Positions 25,579-34,655 of a DNA stretch of 64,000 bases are shown here, in pieces. The notes below the pieces were generated by a model, which searched no databases, was not told the DNA's origin, and saw nothing but the letters and a program-made list of their open reading frames with translations. The stretch spans positions 1 to 64,000 of the forward strand of contig NZ_SZPZ01000008.1 of the NCBI RefSeq assembly GCF_005233875.1, written 5' to 3'. The position numbers and the translations under genes are program-made. This DNA comes from Kribbella jiaozuonensis. GTDB lineage: Bacteria; Actinomycetota; Actinomycetes; Propionibacteriales; Kribbellaceae. Position 1 is the first letter of the stretch. Each line of letters begins with the position of its first letter.

Positions 25579-26228
25579 AGGCGGTGATCTTCGATCTCGA
25601 TGACACGCTGTTCGATCACACCGGGTCCGCTCAACAGGCCGTTCGCGGTTGGGTGACGGGGCTCGGGATCGCGCCGACGGACGAGCTGATCGCGCAGTGG
25701 TTCGTGATCGAGGACGGGGTGTACCCGCGATACCTGGCGGGCGAGCTGACTCACCACGAACAGCGTCGCGAGCGGCTGCGTGCGTTCCTGCCGGTCCTCG
25801 GGCTGTCGGTGCCGGTGACGGATGCGGAGCTGGACCAGGTGTTCGACGGGTATCTGACCCAGTACAAGAGCAGCTGGACGGCGTTCCCGGACGCACGGCC
25901 CGCGCTGGAAGTTGCTCGGGGCAACGGTTTGCGGATCGGTGTGCTGACCAACGGGAACCCGGTGCAGCAGAACGCGAAGCTGGCAGCGATCGGCCTGGCG
26001 GACCTGATCGACGTGGTGCGCACGTCCGAAGAGCTCGGGGTCAGCAAGCCGGATCCGCTGACCTACCTGTCCACGTGTGAGGCGTTGGGAGTCGAGCCGG
26101 GGGAGACGTTGATGATCGGCGACAACCTCGAGCTGGATGTGCTCGGCGCGCGGGCCGCCGGGTTGGCGGCGCGGCATCTGGATCGGTCCGTGGGACAGAG
26201 TCTGCCGGAGCTGCTCGACCTGTTGTAG
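25575..26228 (+). CDS. HAD-IA family hydrolase
   Basis: This 217-residue haloacid dehalogenase-like phosphatase starts VKAVIFDLDDTLFDHTG with the DxDx(T) nucleophile, followed by a helical cap domain, then VLTNGNP (motif II), SKPDPLTYL (Lys motif III) and MIGDNLELDVLGA (motif IV). The class resembles phosphoglycolate or pyridoxal phosphate phosphatases; the substrate is unknown. The GTG start overlaps the monooxygenase stop, so it is expressed with it. The frame extends upstream but only as a shadow of the preceding gene. Confidence 0.88.
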   Translation: MKAVIFDLDDTLFDHTGSAQQAVRGWVTGLGIAPTDELIAQWFVIEDGVYPRYLAGELTHHEQRRERLRAFLPVLGLSVPVTDAELDQVFDGYLTQYKSSWTAFPDARPALEVARGNGLRIGVLTNGNPVQQNAKLAAIGLADLIDVVRTSEELGVSKPDPLTYLSTCEALGVEPGETLMIGDNLELDVLGARAAGLAARHLDRSVGQSLPELLDLL

Positions 26229-26279
26229 TCTTTGCGACAGAGATTGAATTCTCTGAAGCGATCATTACAGGAGGTCGCG

Positions 26280-27428
26280 GTGCGGAACGTGACGGCGCTG
26301 GTCCGGCGGTACGTCGACGACGGCCGGTTCCCCGGCACGGTCACGGTGGTCGCCCATCGCGACGAGGTCGTGTTGTTCGACATGTACGGGCGTCGTGACG
26401 TCGAGCGCGACCGTCCGATGACCGCGGACACGATCTTCCGGATCTACTCGATGACCAAGCCGATCGTGAGCCTCGGGCTGATGCAGCTCTACGAGGAGGG
26501 CCGCTTCCAGCTCGACGACCCGGTGGTGAAGTACCTGCCGGAGCTCGGCCGGCCGAAGGTGTACACGGACGGCTCGGTCCGCGAGTCGATCCGCGACATG
26601 ACCGTGCGGGACCTGCTCATGCACACCTCCGGCCTCGCCGCCTCGAACGGGAGTCATCCGGTCAGCCTGCTGTACCAGGACGCCGGGCTGACCCGGACGT
26701 CGGACCTGACGCTCGCCGAGCTGCCGGCCCTACTGGCCGAGCTGCCGCTGCGGGCCGATCCTGGCACCCGCTGGATCTACGGGATCTCCACCGATCTCGT
26801 CGGCCGGCTGTGCGAGGTGCTCGGCGGCGTACCGCTCGATGAGTATCTGAAGACCCGGATCTTCGATCCGCTCGGCATGACGGACACCGGCTTCTCGGTG
26901 CCCGAGGCAAGCCTGTCCCGGTTCGCCGCGGCCTACGGGTACGACGATGGCGGCTTCACGCTGCTCGACGATCCACTGACCAGCGCCTACACCCAGCAAC
27001 GGACCTACCTGTCCGGGGTGGCCGGGCTGGTCTCCACCGCGGGCGACTACCTGCGCTTCACCCGGATGCTCGCGGGCGGCGGTTCGCTCGACGGGACACG
27101 GATCATCGGGTCGCGGACGCTGCGGTTCATGACGATGAACCACCTGCCTGGGGGTCAGGATCTCGCCGCGTTCGCAGACTTCGGCGGTGAGACGAAGCGG
27201 GCTGGGCAGGGCTTCGGGCTCGGCTTCGGGGTGTTGCTCGATCCGACCGTCGCGCAGACCATCGGGACCCCTGGCGAGTTCTTCTGGGGTGGCAAGGCCT
27301 CGACCGCGTTCTTCGTCTCCCCGGCCGACGAACTCGTCGTCGTCTTCCTCACCCAACTCCGCCCCTCCGCCAGCTACCCGATCCGCCGCGAACTCAGAGC
27401 TGCTATCTACGCGTCCCTCGACGACTGA
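26280..27428 (+). CDS. Serine hydrolase, class C beta-lactamase/esterase-like
   Basis: The 382-residue protein has the beta-lactamase-type serine hydrolase layout: SMTK (~residue 55, Ser-x-x-Lys nucleophile), WIYGIS as a Tyr motif near residue 160 (Y-G-I rather than Y-x-N), and a KTG-like GGKAST near residue 340. The C-terminal part lacks a lipocalin domain. It probably hydrolyses esters or D-amino peptides. There is no signal peptide. The frame is open from 26232, but the GTG at 26280 has AGGAGG spaced 5 nt away, so it is preferred. Confidence 0.85.
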   Translation: MRNVTALVRRYVDDGRFPGTVTVVAHRDEVVLFDMYGRRDVERDRPMTADTIFRIYSMTKPIVSLGLMQLYEEGRFQLDDPVVKYLPELGRPKVYTDGSVRESIRDMTVRDLLMHTSGLAASNGSHPVSLLYQDAGLTRTSDLTLAELPALLAELPLRADPGTRWIYGISTDLVGRLCEVLGGVPLDEYLKTRIFDPLGMTDTGFSVPEASLSRFAAAYGYDDGGFTLLDDPLTSAYTQQRTYLSGVAGLVSTAGDYLRFTRMLAGGGSLDGTRIIGSRTLRFMTMNHLPGGQDLAAFADFGGETKRAGQGFGLGFGVLLDPTVAQTIGTPGEFFWGGKASTAFFVSPADELVVVFLTQLRPSASYPIRRELRAAIYASLDD

Positions 27429-27432
27429 CGCC

Positions 27433-28182
27433 ATGCTGACAACGGATGACGGCTGCCGGATCTGGACCGACGTCACCGGCGACGGCCCGCGCGTCGTTCT
27501 GGTGCATGGCGGTCCGGGATGGTGGGACGTGTTCCACCACCTGTCGCTCCCCGGGTTCACCTTGCATAGGTGGGACCAACGAGGATGCGGCCGATCCGAC
27601 CGCCGCGGCCCGTACACCCTCGACCGGTACGTCGCCGACCTGGCCACGGTCGCCGGCCCCGACCCGTGCATCGTCATCGGACATTCGTGGGGAGCTGCGC
27701 TCGCCTTGGAATATGCCCAAGCGCATCCACACGCCGTCGAGCGGTTGGTGCTGGTGTCGTCGGTCGGCCTCGACGGTCCGCCGGCCGACTACCGCGCGAG
27801 GCGTGCTGCGTTGCTGGCCGAGACTCCGGAGGACGATCCCTGGATCGCCCAGATCTCCGTGAACATCGCCGATCGGGAGACGGCCGTCGACTGGTCGAGG
27901 AAGTTGAACACGCCCTGGTTCGAGCCGAATCCGGTGTGTGCAGAGGCCTTACGGGCGGAGCTGCACGCCCTGCCGGATCGGGCCGCGGCCTGCGCGCGGG
28001 CCGTCGTACCGACGCTCCTGGTGCACGGCGCTGAAGACCTGCGGCCGCCGTACGTCACCGACAGCCTGCTGGACGCGCTGCCCAACGCAGAACGGGTAGT
28101 GCTCGACGGTGTCGGGCACTACCCGTGGGTGGAAGACCCGGACGGCTTCCAGAAAGTCGTCCGGGAGTTCCTCGCTAGCTGA
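27433..28182 (+). CDS. Alpha/beta hydrolase, proline iminopeptidase-like
   Basis: This 249-residue alpha/beta hydrolase shows the prolyl aminopeptidase-like features HGGPGWWDVF (oxyanion segment, ~24), GHSWGAALALEYA (Ser nucleophile, ~75), DLRPP (acid, ~200) and GVGHYPW (His, ~223). Family S33 members cleave N-terminal proline or other substrates. Its ATG lies 4 nt after the serine hydrolase stop. It converges with korB, and the ends overlap by 8 nt. Confidence 0.85.
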   Translation: MLTTDDGCRIWTDVTGDGPRVVLVHGGPGWWDVFHHLSLPGFTLHRWDQRGCGRSDRRGPYTLDRYVADLATVAGPDPCIVIGHSWGAALALEYAQAHPHAVERLVLVSSVGLDGPPADYRARRAALLAETPEDDPWIAQISVNIADRETAVDWSRKLNTPWFEPNPVCAEALRAELHALPDRAAACARAVVPTLLVHGAEDLRPPYVTDSLLDALPNAERVVLDGVGHYPWVEDPDGFQKVVREFLAS

Positions 28183-29254
28183 TCGTCCAGGTGTCGGCGC
28201 CGGTGACGAGGGCCTGCAGGTCGCCGGTGCCCTGTGCCTCCTGGGCGGTGGCGATCTGCTGACGGACCAGGTCGTCGTACGCCGGACGCTCGACCGAGCG
28301 GAACACGCCGATCGGGGCCTGGTGCAGCACGCCCGCATCGGTCAGCCGCGACAGCGCGAACGCGTACGCCGGATCGTCCGTGTGCGCGTCGTGGATGACG
28401 AGATCCGCCTCGCCGCCGGGCAGGTCCGCAACCTCGCGTACGGCGAGAGACGCGAACCCGTCACGCACCACCCCGAGATGCCCGTCCTTGCCGAAGCGGA
28501 TCGGCTCGCCGTGAACCAGCGGGATGATCGCGTCGTCCCGGGTCTCCGGGTCCTTGAACGCCTCGAACGCGTTGTCGTTGAAGATCGGGCAGTTCTGGTA
28601 GATCTCGACGAAGGCCGTACCGCGGTGCTCGGCGGCGGCGCGCAGCACCGAGGTGAGGTGCTTGCGGTCGGAGTCGACCGTCCGGGCCACGAACGTCGCC
28701 TCCGCGCCGAGCGCCAGCGAGACCGGGTTGAACGGGTTGTCGACCGAGCCCATCGGCGTCGACTTCGTCACCTTGCCCGGCTCCGAGGTCGGCGAGTACT
28801 GGCCCTTGGTCAGGCCGTAGATCCGGTTGTTGAACAGCAGGATCTTCATGTTCACGTTGCGGCGCAGTGTGTGGATCAGGTGGTTGCCGCCGATCGACAG
28901 CGCGTCGCCGTCACCGGTGACGACCCACACGCTGAGGTCCGGACGCGACACCGCCAGCCCGGTCGCGATCGCCGGCGCGCGCCCGTGGATCGAGTGCATG
29001 CCGTACGTCGACAGGTAGTACGGGAACCGTGAGGAACAACCGATCCCGGACACCATCGCGACGTTCTCGCGCTTGATCCCGAGCTCGGGCAGGAACCCCT
29101 GGAAGGCCGCGAGTACGGCGTAGTCGCCGCAACCCGGGCACCAGCGGACCTCCTGGTCCGACACGTACTCCTTGCGGTTCTGCGGCTCGGTCGCGGCCGG
29201 TACGCCACGCAGGCCACCGGGCAGACTCGGCAGGCCGAGGTCGACCGTGCTCAT
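28175..29254 (-). CDS. korB: 2-oxoglutarate (2-oxoacid):ferredoxin oxidoreductase, beta subunit
   Basis: The 359-residue protein is the thiamine pyrophosphate-binding beta subunit. It shows CPGCGDYAVLAAFQ near residue 40 and, in the TPP motif, GDGDALSIGGNH followed by LFNNRIYGLTKGQYSPT. It uses KorA and ferredoxin to make succinyl-CoA from 2-oxoglutarate, producing low-potential reduced ferredoxin. The frame is open further upstream inside korA, but the ATG at 29254 overlaps the korA stop (ATGA), typical coupling. A strong GAGGGAG precedes the start. Confidence 0.92.
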   Translation of the reverse strand: MSTVDLGLPSLPGGLRGVPAATEPQNRKEYVSDQEVRWCPGCGDYAVLAAFQGFLPELGIKRENVAMVSGIGCSSRFPYYLSTYGMHSIHGRAPAIATGLAVSRPDLSVWVVTGDGDALSIGGNHLIHTLRRNVNMKILLFNNRIYGLTKGQYSPTSEPGKVTKSTPMGSVDNPFNPVSLALGAEATFVARTVDSDRKHLTSVLRAAAEHRGTAFVEIYQNCPIFNDNAFEAFKDPETRDDAIIPLVHGEPIRFGKDGHLGVVRDGFASLAVREVADLPGGEADLVIHDAHTDDPAYAFALSRLTDAGVLHQAPIGVFRSVERPAYDDLVRQQIATAQEAQGTGDLQALVTGADTWTIS

Positions 29255-31275
29255 CGTGCTCCCTCCGACTCGTGCAGTTGGCCGTTGGACTGACCGTTGG
29301 GCTGACCGTTGGTACGGCCGTTCGGCTCGGTGCGCAGCGCCTCGCCGTGCGTCAGTCCGGCGGCGGCCGAACCGAGGTGACGGGCGTCGTCGTCGATGCC
29401 GGCGGTCTCCTCGACCAGGTTGCCGATCACCTCGGCAAGCTCCGCGGCGCCCAGCGGCATACCGCGAACCTGCGCGTAGGAGACGACGTCGACCAGGTAC
29501 TTCGCCCGCAGCAGCATCGCGAGCTGGCCGAGGTTCATCTCGGGGACCAGGACCTTGTCGTAGCTGCGGATCAGATCGCCGAGGTTCGACGGGAACGGGT
29601 TCAGGTGCCGCAGGTGCGCCTGCGCGATCTTTCCGCCGACCGCGCGGACCCGGCGGACGCCGGCGCCGATCGGGCCGTACGTCGAACCCCATCCGAGCAC
29701 CAGGACCTTCGCCGTACCGTCGGGGTCGTCGACCTCGATCGGCGGGATCGACCGGGCGACCGCGTCCACCTTGGCCTGGCGGGTGCGGATCATCAGGTCG
29801 TGGTTGGCCGGGTCGTAGGAGATGTTGCCGGTCTTGTCCTCCTTCTCCAGACCACCGATCCGGTGGTCCAGACCCGCCGTACCCGGGACGGCCCAGGCAC
29901 GGGCCAGGGTCTCCGGGTCGCGCAGGTAGGGGAGGTAGGTGGGCTCGCCCTTGTCGTTGGTCGCGTTCGGCTCGAGGGTGAAGTTCGGCTCGATCGTCGG
30001 AAGGTCGGCGACAGCCGGGATCTTCCACGGCTCGGAACCGTTCGCCAGATAGCCGTCGGACAGCACGATCACCGGCGTGCGGTAGGTGATCGCGATCCGG
30101 GCCGCCTCGACCGCGATCGCGAAGCAGTCCGCGGGGGACTGGGCCGCGAGGACGGGCAGCGGGGCCTCGCCGTTGCGGCCGAACATCACCTGCAACAGGT
30201 CGGCCTGCTCGGTCTTGGTCGGCATACCGGTCGACGGGCCGGCGCGCTGGATGTCGCAGACGACCAGCGGCAGCTCGAGCATCACGCCGAGACCGATCGT
30301 CTCGGACTTCAGGCTGATCCCCGGACCGGACGACGTGGTCACACCGAGCGCGCCGCCGAACGACGCACCGAGCGCCGCGCCGACACCGGCGATCTCGTCC
30401 TCGGCCTGGATCGTGGTGACGTTGAACCGCTTGAGCTTGGACAGCTCGTGCAGTACGTCGGAGGCCGGGGTGATCGGATACGCGCCGAGGACCAGCGGCA
30501 GGCCGGCGCGCTGGGCGCCCGCCACCAGGCCGTACGCCAGCGCGAGGTTGCCGGAGATGTTCCGGTAGGTGCCGGTGGCCATGCTGGCCGGCTTCACTTC
30601 GTACCGGACCGAGAACTCCTCGGCGGTCTCGCCGAAGTTGTAGCCCGCGCGGAAGGCGGCGATGTTCGCGTCCCGGATGTCCGGTTTGCCCGCGAACTTG
30701 GTCTGGAGGAACGTGATCGTCGACTCGACCGGCCGCTGGAACAGCCAGGACACCAGGCCGAGGGCGTACATGTTCTTCGCCCGGGACGCGTCCTTGCGGG
30801 TCAGGCCGAACTCCTTGACCGACTCCACCGTCATACCGGTCAGGTTGAGCGGGACCACGTGGTAGGCGTCGAGCTCGCCGGTCTCCAGCGGGTTCTCGTC
30901 GTACCCGATCCGCTTCAGGTTGCGGGCGGTGAAGTCCGCGGTGTCGACGATCAGCGTGGCGCCGCGAGGGACGTCCTTGAGGTTCGCCTTCAGGGCCGCC
31001 GGGTTCATCGCGATCAGCACGTCGGGCGCGTCGCCAGGCGTGAGGATGTCGTGGTCGGCGAAGTGGAGCTGGAAGGACGACACTCCCGGCAGGGTTCCGG
31101 CTGGTGCCCGGATCTCGGCTGGGAAGTTGGGCAACGTCGACAGGTCATTGCCGAACGAAGCTGTTTCTGCGGTGAACCTGTCCCCCGTGAGCTGCATCCC
31201 GTCACCGGAATCGCCGGCGAAGCGGATCACCACGCGGTCGAGCTGCTTGACCTCGATGGTCACTGTTCTTTTCAT
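29251..31275 (-). CDS. korA: 2-oxoglutarate (2-oxoacid):ferredoxin oxidoreductase, alpha subunit
   Basis: This fused gamma-alpha subunit of 674 residues starts with the gamma domain VVIRFAGDSGDGMQLTG (~15), then FAGKPDIRD and the alpha part GNLALAYGLVAGAQRAGLPL and VCDIQRAGPSTGMPTKTEQADL, which complete the TPP site with KorB. I take the start at the ATG 31275 (MKRTVTIEVKQLD); GGAG sits just before it, so a GTG 15 nt later is possible. The C-terminal tail is rich in T, N, G and Q (NGRTNGQPNG repeats) and looks like a low-complexity linker. KorAB is typically used to feed reduced ferredoxin, and here a ferredoxin-type complex I lies nearby. Confidence 0.92.
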   Translation of the reverse strand: MKRTVTIEVKQLDRVVIRFAGDSGDGMQLTGDRFTAETASFGNDLSTLPNFPAEIRAPAGTLPGVSSFQLHFADHDILTPGDAPDVLIAMNPAALKANLKDVPRGATLIVDTADFTARNLKRIGYDENPLETGELDAYHVVPLNLTGMTVESVKEFGLTRKDASRAKNMYALGLVSWLFQRPVESTITFLQTKFAGKPDIRDANIAAFRAGYNFGETAEEFSVRYEVKPASMATGTYRNISGNLALAYGLVAGAQRAGLPLVLGAYPITPASDVLHELSKLKRFNVTTIQAEDEIAGVGAALGASFGGALGVTTSSGPGISLKSETIGLGVMLELPLVVCDIQRAGPSTGMPTKTEQADLLQVMFGRNGEAPLPVLAAQSPADCFAIAVEAARIAITYRTPVIVLSDGYLANGSEPWKIPAVADLPTIEPNFTLEPNATNDKGEPTYLPYLRDPETLARAWAVPGTAGLDHRIGGLEKEDKTGNISYDPANHDLMIRTRQAKVDAVARSIPPIEVDDPDGTAKVLVLGWGSTYGPIGAGVRRVRAVGGKIAQAHLRHLNPFPSNLGDLIRSYDKVLVPEMNLGQLAMLLRAKYLVDVVSYAQVRGMPLGAAELAEVIGNLVEETAGIDDDARHLGSAAAGLTHGEALRTEPNGRTNGQPNGQSNGQLHESEGAR

Positions 31276-31335
31276 CTCCAAGTCGAAGCTTGGGTCGTCC
31301 GGCCGCCTTGTGGGCAACAGGCCGATCCCCCCGTC

Positions 31336-31365
31336 AGGGCGATAACCCCAATATTAGTTCGCCCT
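31336..31365. promoter_or_regulatory. Inverted repeat over the korA promoter
   Basis: AGGGCGA (31336-31342) and TCGCCCT (31359-31365) form a perfect 7-bp inverted repeat with a 16-nt gap. The gap holds TAATAT on the minus strand (31351-31356), a possible -10 box for korA. A dimeric repressor or activator of korAB could act here. Confidence 0.45.
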
Positions 31366-31543
31366 TAGAACAGAACCATGCGGAAGCCCCGGTGGTCCAC
31401 AGCCTGGGACGCGGTCTTAACGGGTCGTTGGGTCAGGTACGGACGAAACCTTCCAGTGTCACACTCCGCAGCGGCTCGCTTGCGATCCGAAGTGAGAACC
31501 GGCAGGGTGTCGTCATCAAGCTGTGACTTCGAGGAGCTGTTTC

Positions 31544-32338
31544 ATGCGTCGTGTGCTGGTCGGACTGCTGACGTTGCTGCTGGCCGGTTGCGCGGCCCCG
31601 ATCGCCCCGGCGGACAGCGCGCTGAGTCTCGGCAGTACGGCGTCCGCGGCCGTCGCGGCGCAGGTTCGGACTGCGAAGATCGCGAGCATCCGGACGACGG
31701 ACGCGACCAAGGGTGTGATCACGGTGGTCGGGACGCTGACGCCGGCGCCCACGGCGGGGACGCGGATCCCGCTGCATCAATGGATCCCGTCGTTGAAGCG
31801 GTGGCAGGAGGTCGCGCACGGGTACTCGTCCGGCAGCAGCGTGACGATCACCACGGTCCAGCCCGGGTCGATCCGGACGTACCGGATCGCGGTCGGTGCA
31901 CAGGCGCCGTACGCCGCGGTGGTGTCGCCGATGATCAGCTTCAAGCACTACGTGTGGCGCGGGATGTTCAAGAAAGGGCTGGTCGCCGCGGGCGGAGCGG
32001 GGCAGCCGCAGTTCACCGTCGTACCGCCGAACGAAGGGCCGCGGCGGGCCGAGGCGGATCTGCTGGCGAACCAGGGCGGGTATGTCTGGGGCGAAGTGGA
32101 CTCGACGGGGTGCCGGTACGTGCGGAACTGGCTCGGCAATCTGACCGATGGTCTCGTGCGGGTGTCGCTGCACAACGGGACGACGGCGATGACGTCGATC
32201 CGGATGCAACAGGAGACCGAGACCTGGCTGAACTACGACATCTCCGGCGTGACGCGGTTGCGGCTGCAGGTCGCGGACATCCGGTCCGGGTACGGCCCGT
32301 ACGTTTCGATCGACTCGCTCCTGCTCTGCACGAACTAA
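31544..32338 (+). CDS. Secreted lipoprotein of unknown function
   Basis: The 264-residue protein begins MRRVLVGLLTLLLAGCAAP: a signal sequence with lipobox LAGC, so it is probably acylated at Cys16 and anchored outside the membrane. The C-terminal half (VRVSLHNGTTAMTSIRM, WLNYDISGVTRLRLQV, YVSIDSLLLC) has the look of an NPCBM-type carbohydrate-binding beta-sandwich, but this is tentative. GAGGAG lies 7 nt before the ATG; an earlier in-frame start at 31523 has no ribosome site. It is divergent from korA and ends 10 nt before nuoA. Confidence 0.72.
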   Translation: MRRVLVGLLTLLLAGCAAPIAPADSALSLGSTASAAVAAQVRTAKIASIRTTDATKGVITVVGTLTPAPTAGTRIPLHQWIPSLKRWQEVAHGYSSGSSVTITTVQPGSIRTYRIAVGAQAPYAAVVSPMISFKHYVWRGMFKKGLVAAGGAGQPQFTVVPPNEGPRRAEADLLANQGGYVWGEVDSTGCRYVRNWLGNLTDGLVRVSLHNGTTAMTSIRMQQETETWLNYDISGVTRLRLQVADIRSGYGPYVSIDSLLLCTN

Positions 32339-32341
32339 GCT
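32336..32341 (+). promoter_or_regulatory. Leaderless -10 box for the second nuoA
   Basis: TAAGCT lies 7 nt before the GTG at 32349, and the lipoprotein stop codon overlaps it. The second nuoA has no Shine-Dalgarno, so a leaderless start is the natural reading. The -35 region is not convincing. Confidence 0.45.
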
Positions 32342-32348
32342 GCTGCCT

Positions 32349-32705
32349 GTGTCGGACAGCTATGGCGTCATCGCCGCGGTGGTCGCGCTCGGCCTGGTCG
32401 GGCTGCTCGGCGCGTTCGCGCTGAACAAGGCGCTGACGGTCACCTACCCGACCGAGGGCAAACTCAAGACCTACGAGTCCGGCGTAGACCCGGTCGGCGA
32501 GGGCTGGGCCCAGGTCCACATCCGCTACTACCTGTTCGCCTACCTCTACGTGATCTTCGCCGTAGACGCGATCTACCTCTTCCCCTGGGCCACAGTTTTC
32601 AGCACCCTCGGCTACGCCACTCTCATCGAGATGTTCATCTTCCTGGCCTTCGTAGCGGTAGGCCTCCTCTACGCCTACCGCAAGGGCGTCATCCGCTGGA
32701 CCTAG
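32349..32705 (+). CDS. nuoA: NADH-quinone oxidoreductase subunit A, second complex I
   Basis: This 118-residue, three-helix protein is NuoA: KLKTYESGVDP...GWAQVHIRYYLFAYLYVIFAVDAIYLFPWA is the family core with the loop and helix-2 acidic residues, and the final helix FIFLAFVAVGLLYAYRKG matches. NuoA works with NuoJ and NuoK at the membrane-arm joint. It is isolated: the next piece of this second complex I, nuoB, is 10.5 kb away. GTG start with a leaderless -10 box. Confidence 0.93.
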   Translation: MSDSYGVIAAVVALGLVGLLGAFALNKALTVTYPTEGKLKTYESGVDPVGEGWAQVHIRYYLFAYLYVIFAVDAIYLFPWATVFSTLGYATLIEMFIFLAFVAVGLLYAYRKGVIRWT

Positions 32706-32710
32706 TCGGT

Positions 32711-33610
32711 CTAGCTGTTCGCGAGGGCGGCGGCGATTGCCCAGTCTTGGGCGCCCACACCTACGGATTTGAAGACTGTGCGGCCTTCTCGCGTTGGTGG
32801 GTTGGAGAGCGCGGGGCCGAGTTCGACGAGGTCGGTTTCGGCGAGGGCTCCGGAGTTGATTGCGTCGATTACCTCGCCGGACTCCTCGAGGGCGGCTTCG
32901 CGTTGGTCGACTACGACTGTGGATGCGGTGGTGAGGAGGTTGCGGGGGAGTTCTCGCATGGTGGGGCGGAAGGCGCCGATGGCGTTGACGTGGACCGTGG
33001 TGGGGAGGGCGTCGGCGTCGAAGAGTGGGGTGGTGGAGGACGTTGCGCAGCAGATGATGTCGGTGTCGGCGATTGACTCTTCGACGCTGGTGCTTGGGGT
33101 GAACTTCGCCTCGGGGAATTCGGTCGCCAACTGGTCGGCGAGGGCCGTTGCGCGGTCAGCCGATCGGCCGGTGATGGTGATCTGAGTGATGGGTCGCACG
33201 GCGAGAACTGCGCGGACCTGGTCTGCGGCTTGGGCGCCGGTGCCGATCAGGGTGAGGCGGGTGGCGCCGGCTTGAGCCAGTAGATCGGTTGCGACGCCGA
33301 CGACTGCGCCGGTGCGCAGGGTGGTGATCGAGCTGCCGTCGGCGACCAGTTGTTCGCCGTTGCCGGTCCAGATCACGGTGGCGCGGATCGCCGGTACCTG
33401 GTCGAGCGCGATCCCGATCTTCTTGACGACCGCGGTCCCGGTCGGCGTGTGGTACGCCGACATCACGAGCACCGTCCCGTCGCCGAAGATCTGCCGCGGT
33501 GGCAGCACGAAGTTCCCGGCCGCCAGCTCGCGGAACGCGTCCCGCACCGCGTCGACCGCCGTACTCATCGGAACCAGGCGGAGTACATCCTCAGCAGAAA
33601 GCACCTTCAC
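32711..33610 (-). CDS. Ornithine cyclodeaminase/mu-crystallin family protein
   Basis: The 299-residue protein fits the OCD/mu-crystallin family: PPRQIFGDGTVLVMSAYHTPTGTAVVKKIGI in the substrate domain, the NAD(P) Rossmann signature LIGTGAQAADQVRAVLAVRPI near residue 130, and ATSSTTPLFDADALPTTVHVNAIGA. Members convert ornithine to proline or reduce cyclic imines. It starts at GTG 33610 (or the GTG 6 nt on), 6 nt after a -10 box. It overlaps nothing and is divergent from the dipeptidase, with a 22-nt gap. Confidence 0.85.
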   Translation of the reverse strand: MKVLSAEDVLRLVPMSTAVDAVRDAFRELAAGNFVLPPRQIFGDGTVLVMSAYHTPTGTAVVKKIGIALDQVPAIRATVIWTGNGEQLVADGSSITTLRTGAVVGVATDLLAQAGATRLTLIGTGAQAADQVRAVLAVRPITQITITGRSADRATALADQLATEFPEAKFTPSTSVEESIADTDIICCATSSTTPLFDADALPTTVHVNAIGAFRPTMRELPRNLLTTASTVVVDQREAALEESGEVIDAINSGALAETDLVELGPALSNPPTREGRTVFKSVGVGAQDWAIAAALANS

Positions 33611-33616
33611 CCGCCG

Positions 33617-33626
33617 AGCATATTCT
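33617..33626. promoter_or_regulatory. Overlapping divergent leaderless -10 boxes
   Basis: TATTCT (33621-33626) sits 6 nt before the dipeptidase ATG on the plus strand; TATGCT on the minus strand (33617-33622) sits 6 nt before the cyclodeaminase GTG. They share 33621-33622 in a 22-nt intergenic gap, so only one polymerase can load at a time. Confidence 0.6.
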
Positions 33627-33632
33627 GGCGCG

Positions 33633-34655
33633 ATGGATCTGCACCGTGACGCAATCGTGGCCGATGGGCACAACGACCTCTTGATGCTGGTGGCAAGACG
33701 GCCCAAGGACGTCTGGTCGACGTACTTCCGGGAGCGCTGGATCCCGCAGTTGCGCGACGGCGGGATCGACGTACAGGTGCTGCCGGTGTTCATCGACTCG
33801 GAGTTCCTGCCCGAGGGCGCGCTCCGCGAGACGCTGCGGATGATCGAGGCTGCACACCGGATCGCGGCGGCGAACTCCGACGAGGTCGCGTTGTGTACGG
33901 CGCCTGGCGACATCGAGGCCACCACGGCCGCGGGCAAGATCGCGCTGGTACTCGCGCTCGAAGGCTGCCCGCAGATCGACACCGACGTCGAACTCCTGCA
34001 GACGCTGCACCGGCTCGGCGTACGGATGGTCTCGTTCACGCATTTCGGTCGCAGCGCGCTGGGTGACGGTTCCGGCGAGGACGCAACCGGCGGGCGGTTG
34101 ACGCATGCCGGCGTCGAGGCGGTTGGATTGCTCGAGGAGCTCGGCGTACTGATCGACGTATCCCACGTCGGCCGCGCCGGGGTCGAGCACATCCTCGAGC
34201 TGGCGACCAAGCCGGTAGTCGCGTCGCACTCGAGCGCGTTCGCGCTGCGCGACCACCACCGCAACCTGACCGACGAGCAGCTCCGCGGGATCGCCGCGAC
34301 CGGCGGCGTGGTCTGCGTGAACTTCTTCGCTGGCTTCCTCACCACCGAGGAGAAGCCGACGGTCGACCACCTCGCCGACCACATCGTCCACATCCTCGAC
34401 GTCGCCGGCGAGGATCATGTCGGCCTGGGCAGCGACTTCGTCGCCGAGGTCTTCGGCGAGAAGATCCCCGCCTGCGACCGGCCCGTCGTCATCCAGGGCC
34501 TGGACGCCGAGCTCTACGTTCCCGGCCTAGAAGGGCCGGGCGGCATGCCCCTGGTCACCGACGCGCTGGTCCGCCGGGGTTTGCCGGAAGCAACGATTCG
34601 GAAAACCCTGGGCCAGAATCTGACCCGGATTCTGACTACTCACAGTAATCTCTGA
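33633..34655 (+). CDS. Membrane dipeptidase (M19 family)
   Basis: The 340-residue protein is a renal dipeptidase-like M19 amidohydrolase: VADGHNDLL at the start (Zn ligands His-x-Asp), LALEGCPQ (bridging Glu), VSHVGRAG and VASHSSAFAL (His ligands), GLGSDFVAE (catalytic Asp). It hydrolyses dipeptides, often with D-residues. No transmembrane segment or signal is seen, so it is probably cytosolic. The ATG is 6 nt after TATTCT. It is likely to work in amino-acid or peptide turnover beside the cyclodeaminase. Confidence 0.88.
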   Translation: MDLHRDAIVADGHNDLLMLVARRPKDVWSTYFRERWIPQLRDGGIDVQVLPVFIDSEFLPEGALRETLRMIEAAHRIAAANSDEVALCTAPGDIEATTAAGKIALVLALEGCPQIDTDVELLQTLHRLGVRMVSFTHFGRSALGDGSGEDATGGRLTHAGVEAVGLLEELGVLIDVSHVGRAGVEHILELATKPVVASHSSAFALRDHHRNLTDEQLRGIAATGGVVCVNFFAGFLTTEEKPTVDHLADHIVHILDVAGEDHVGLGSDFVAEVFGEKIPACDRPVVIQGLDAELYVPGLEGPGGMPLVTDALVRRGLPEATIRKTLGQNLTRILTTHSNL

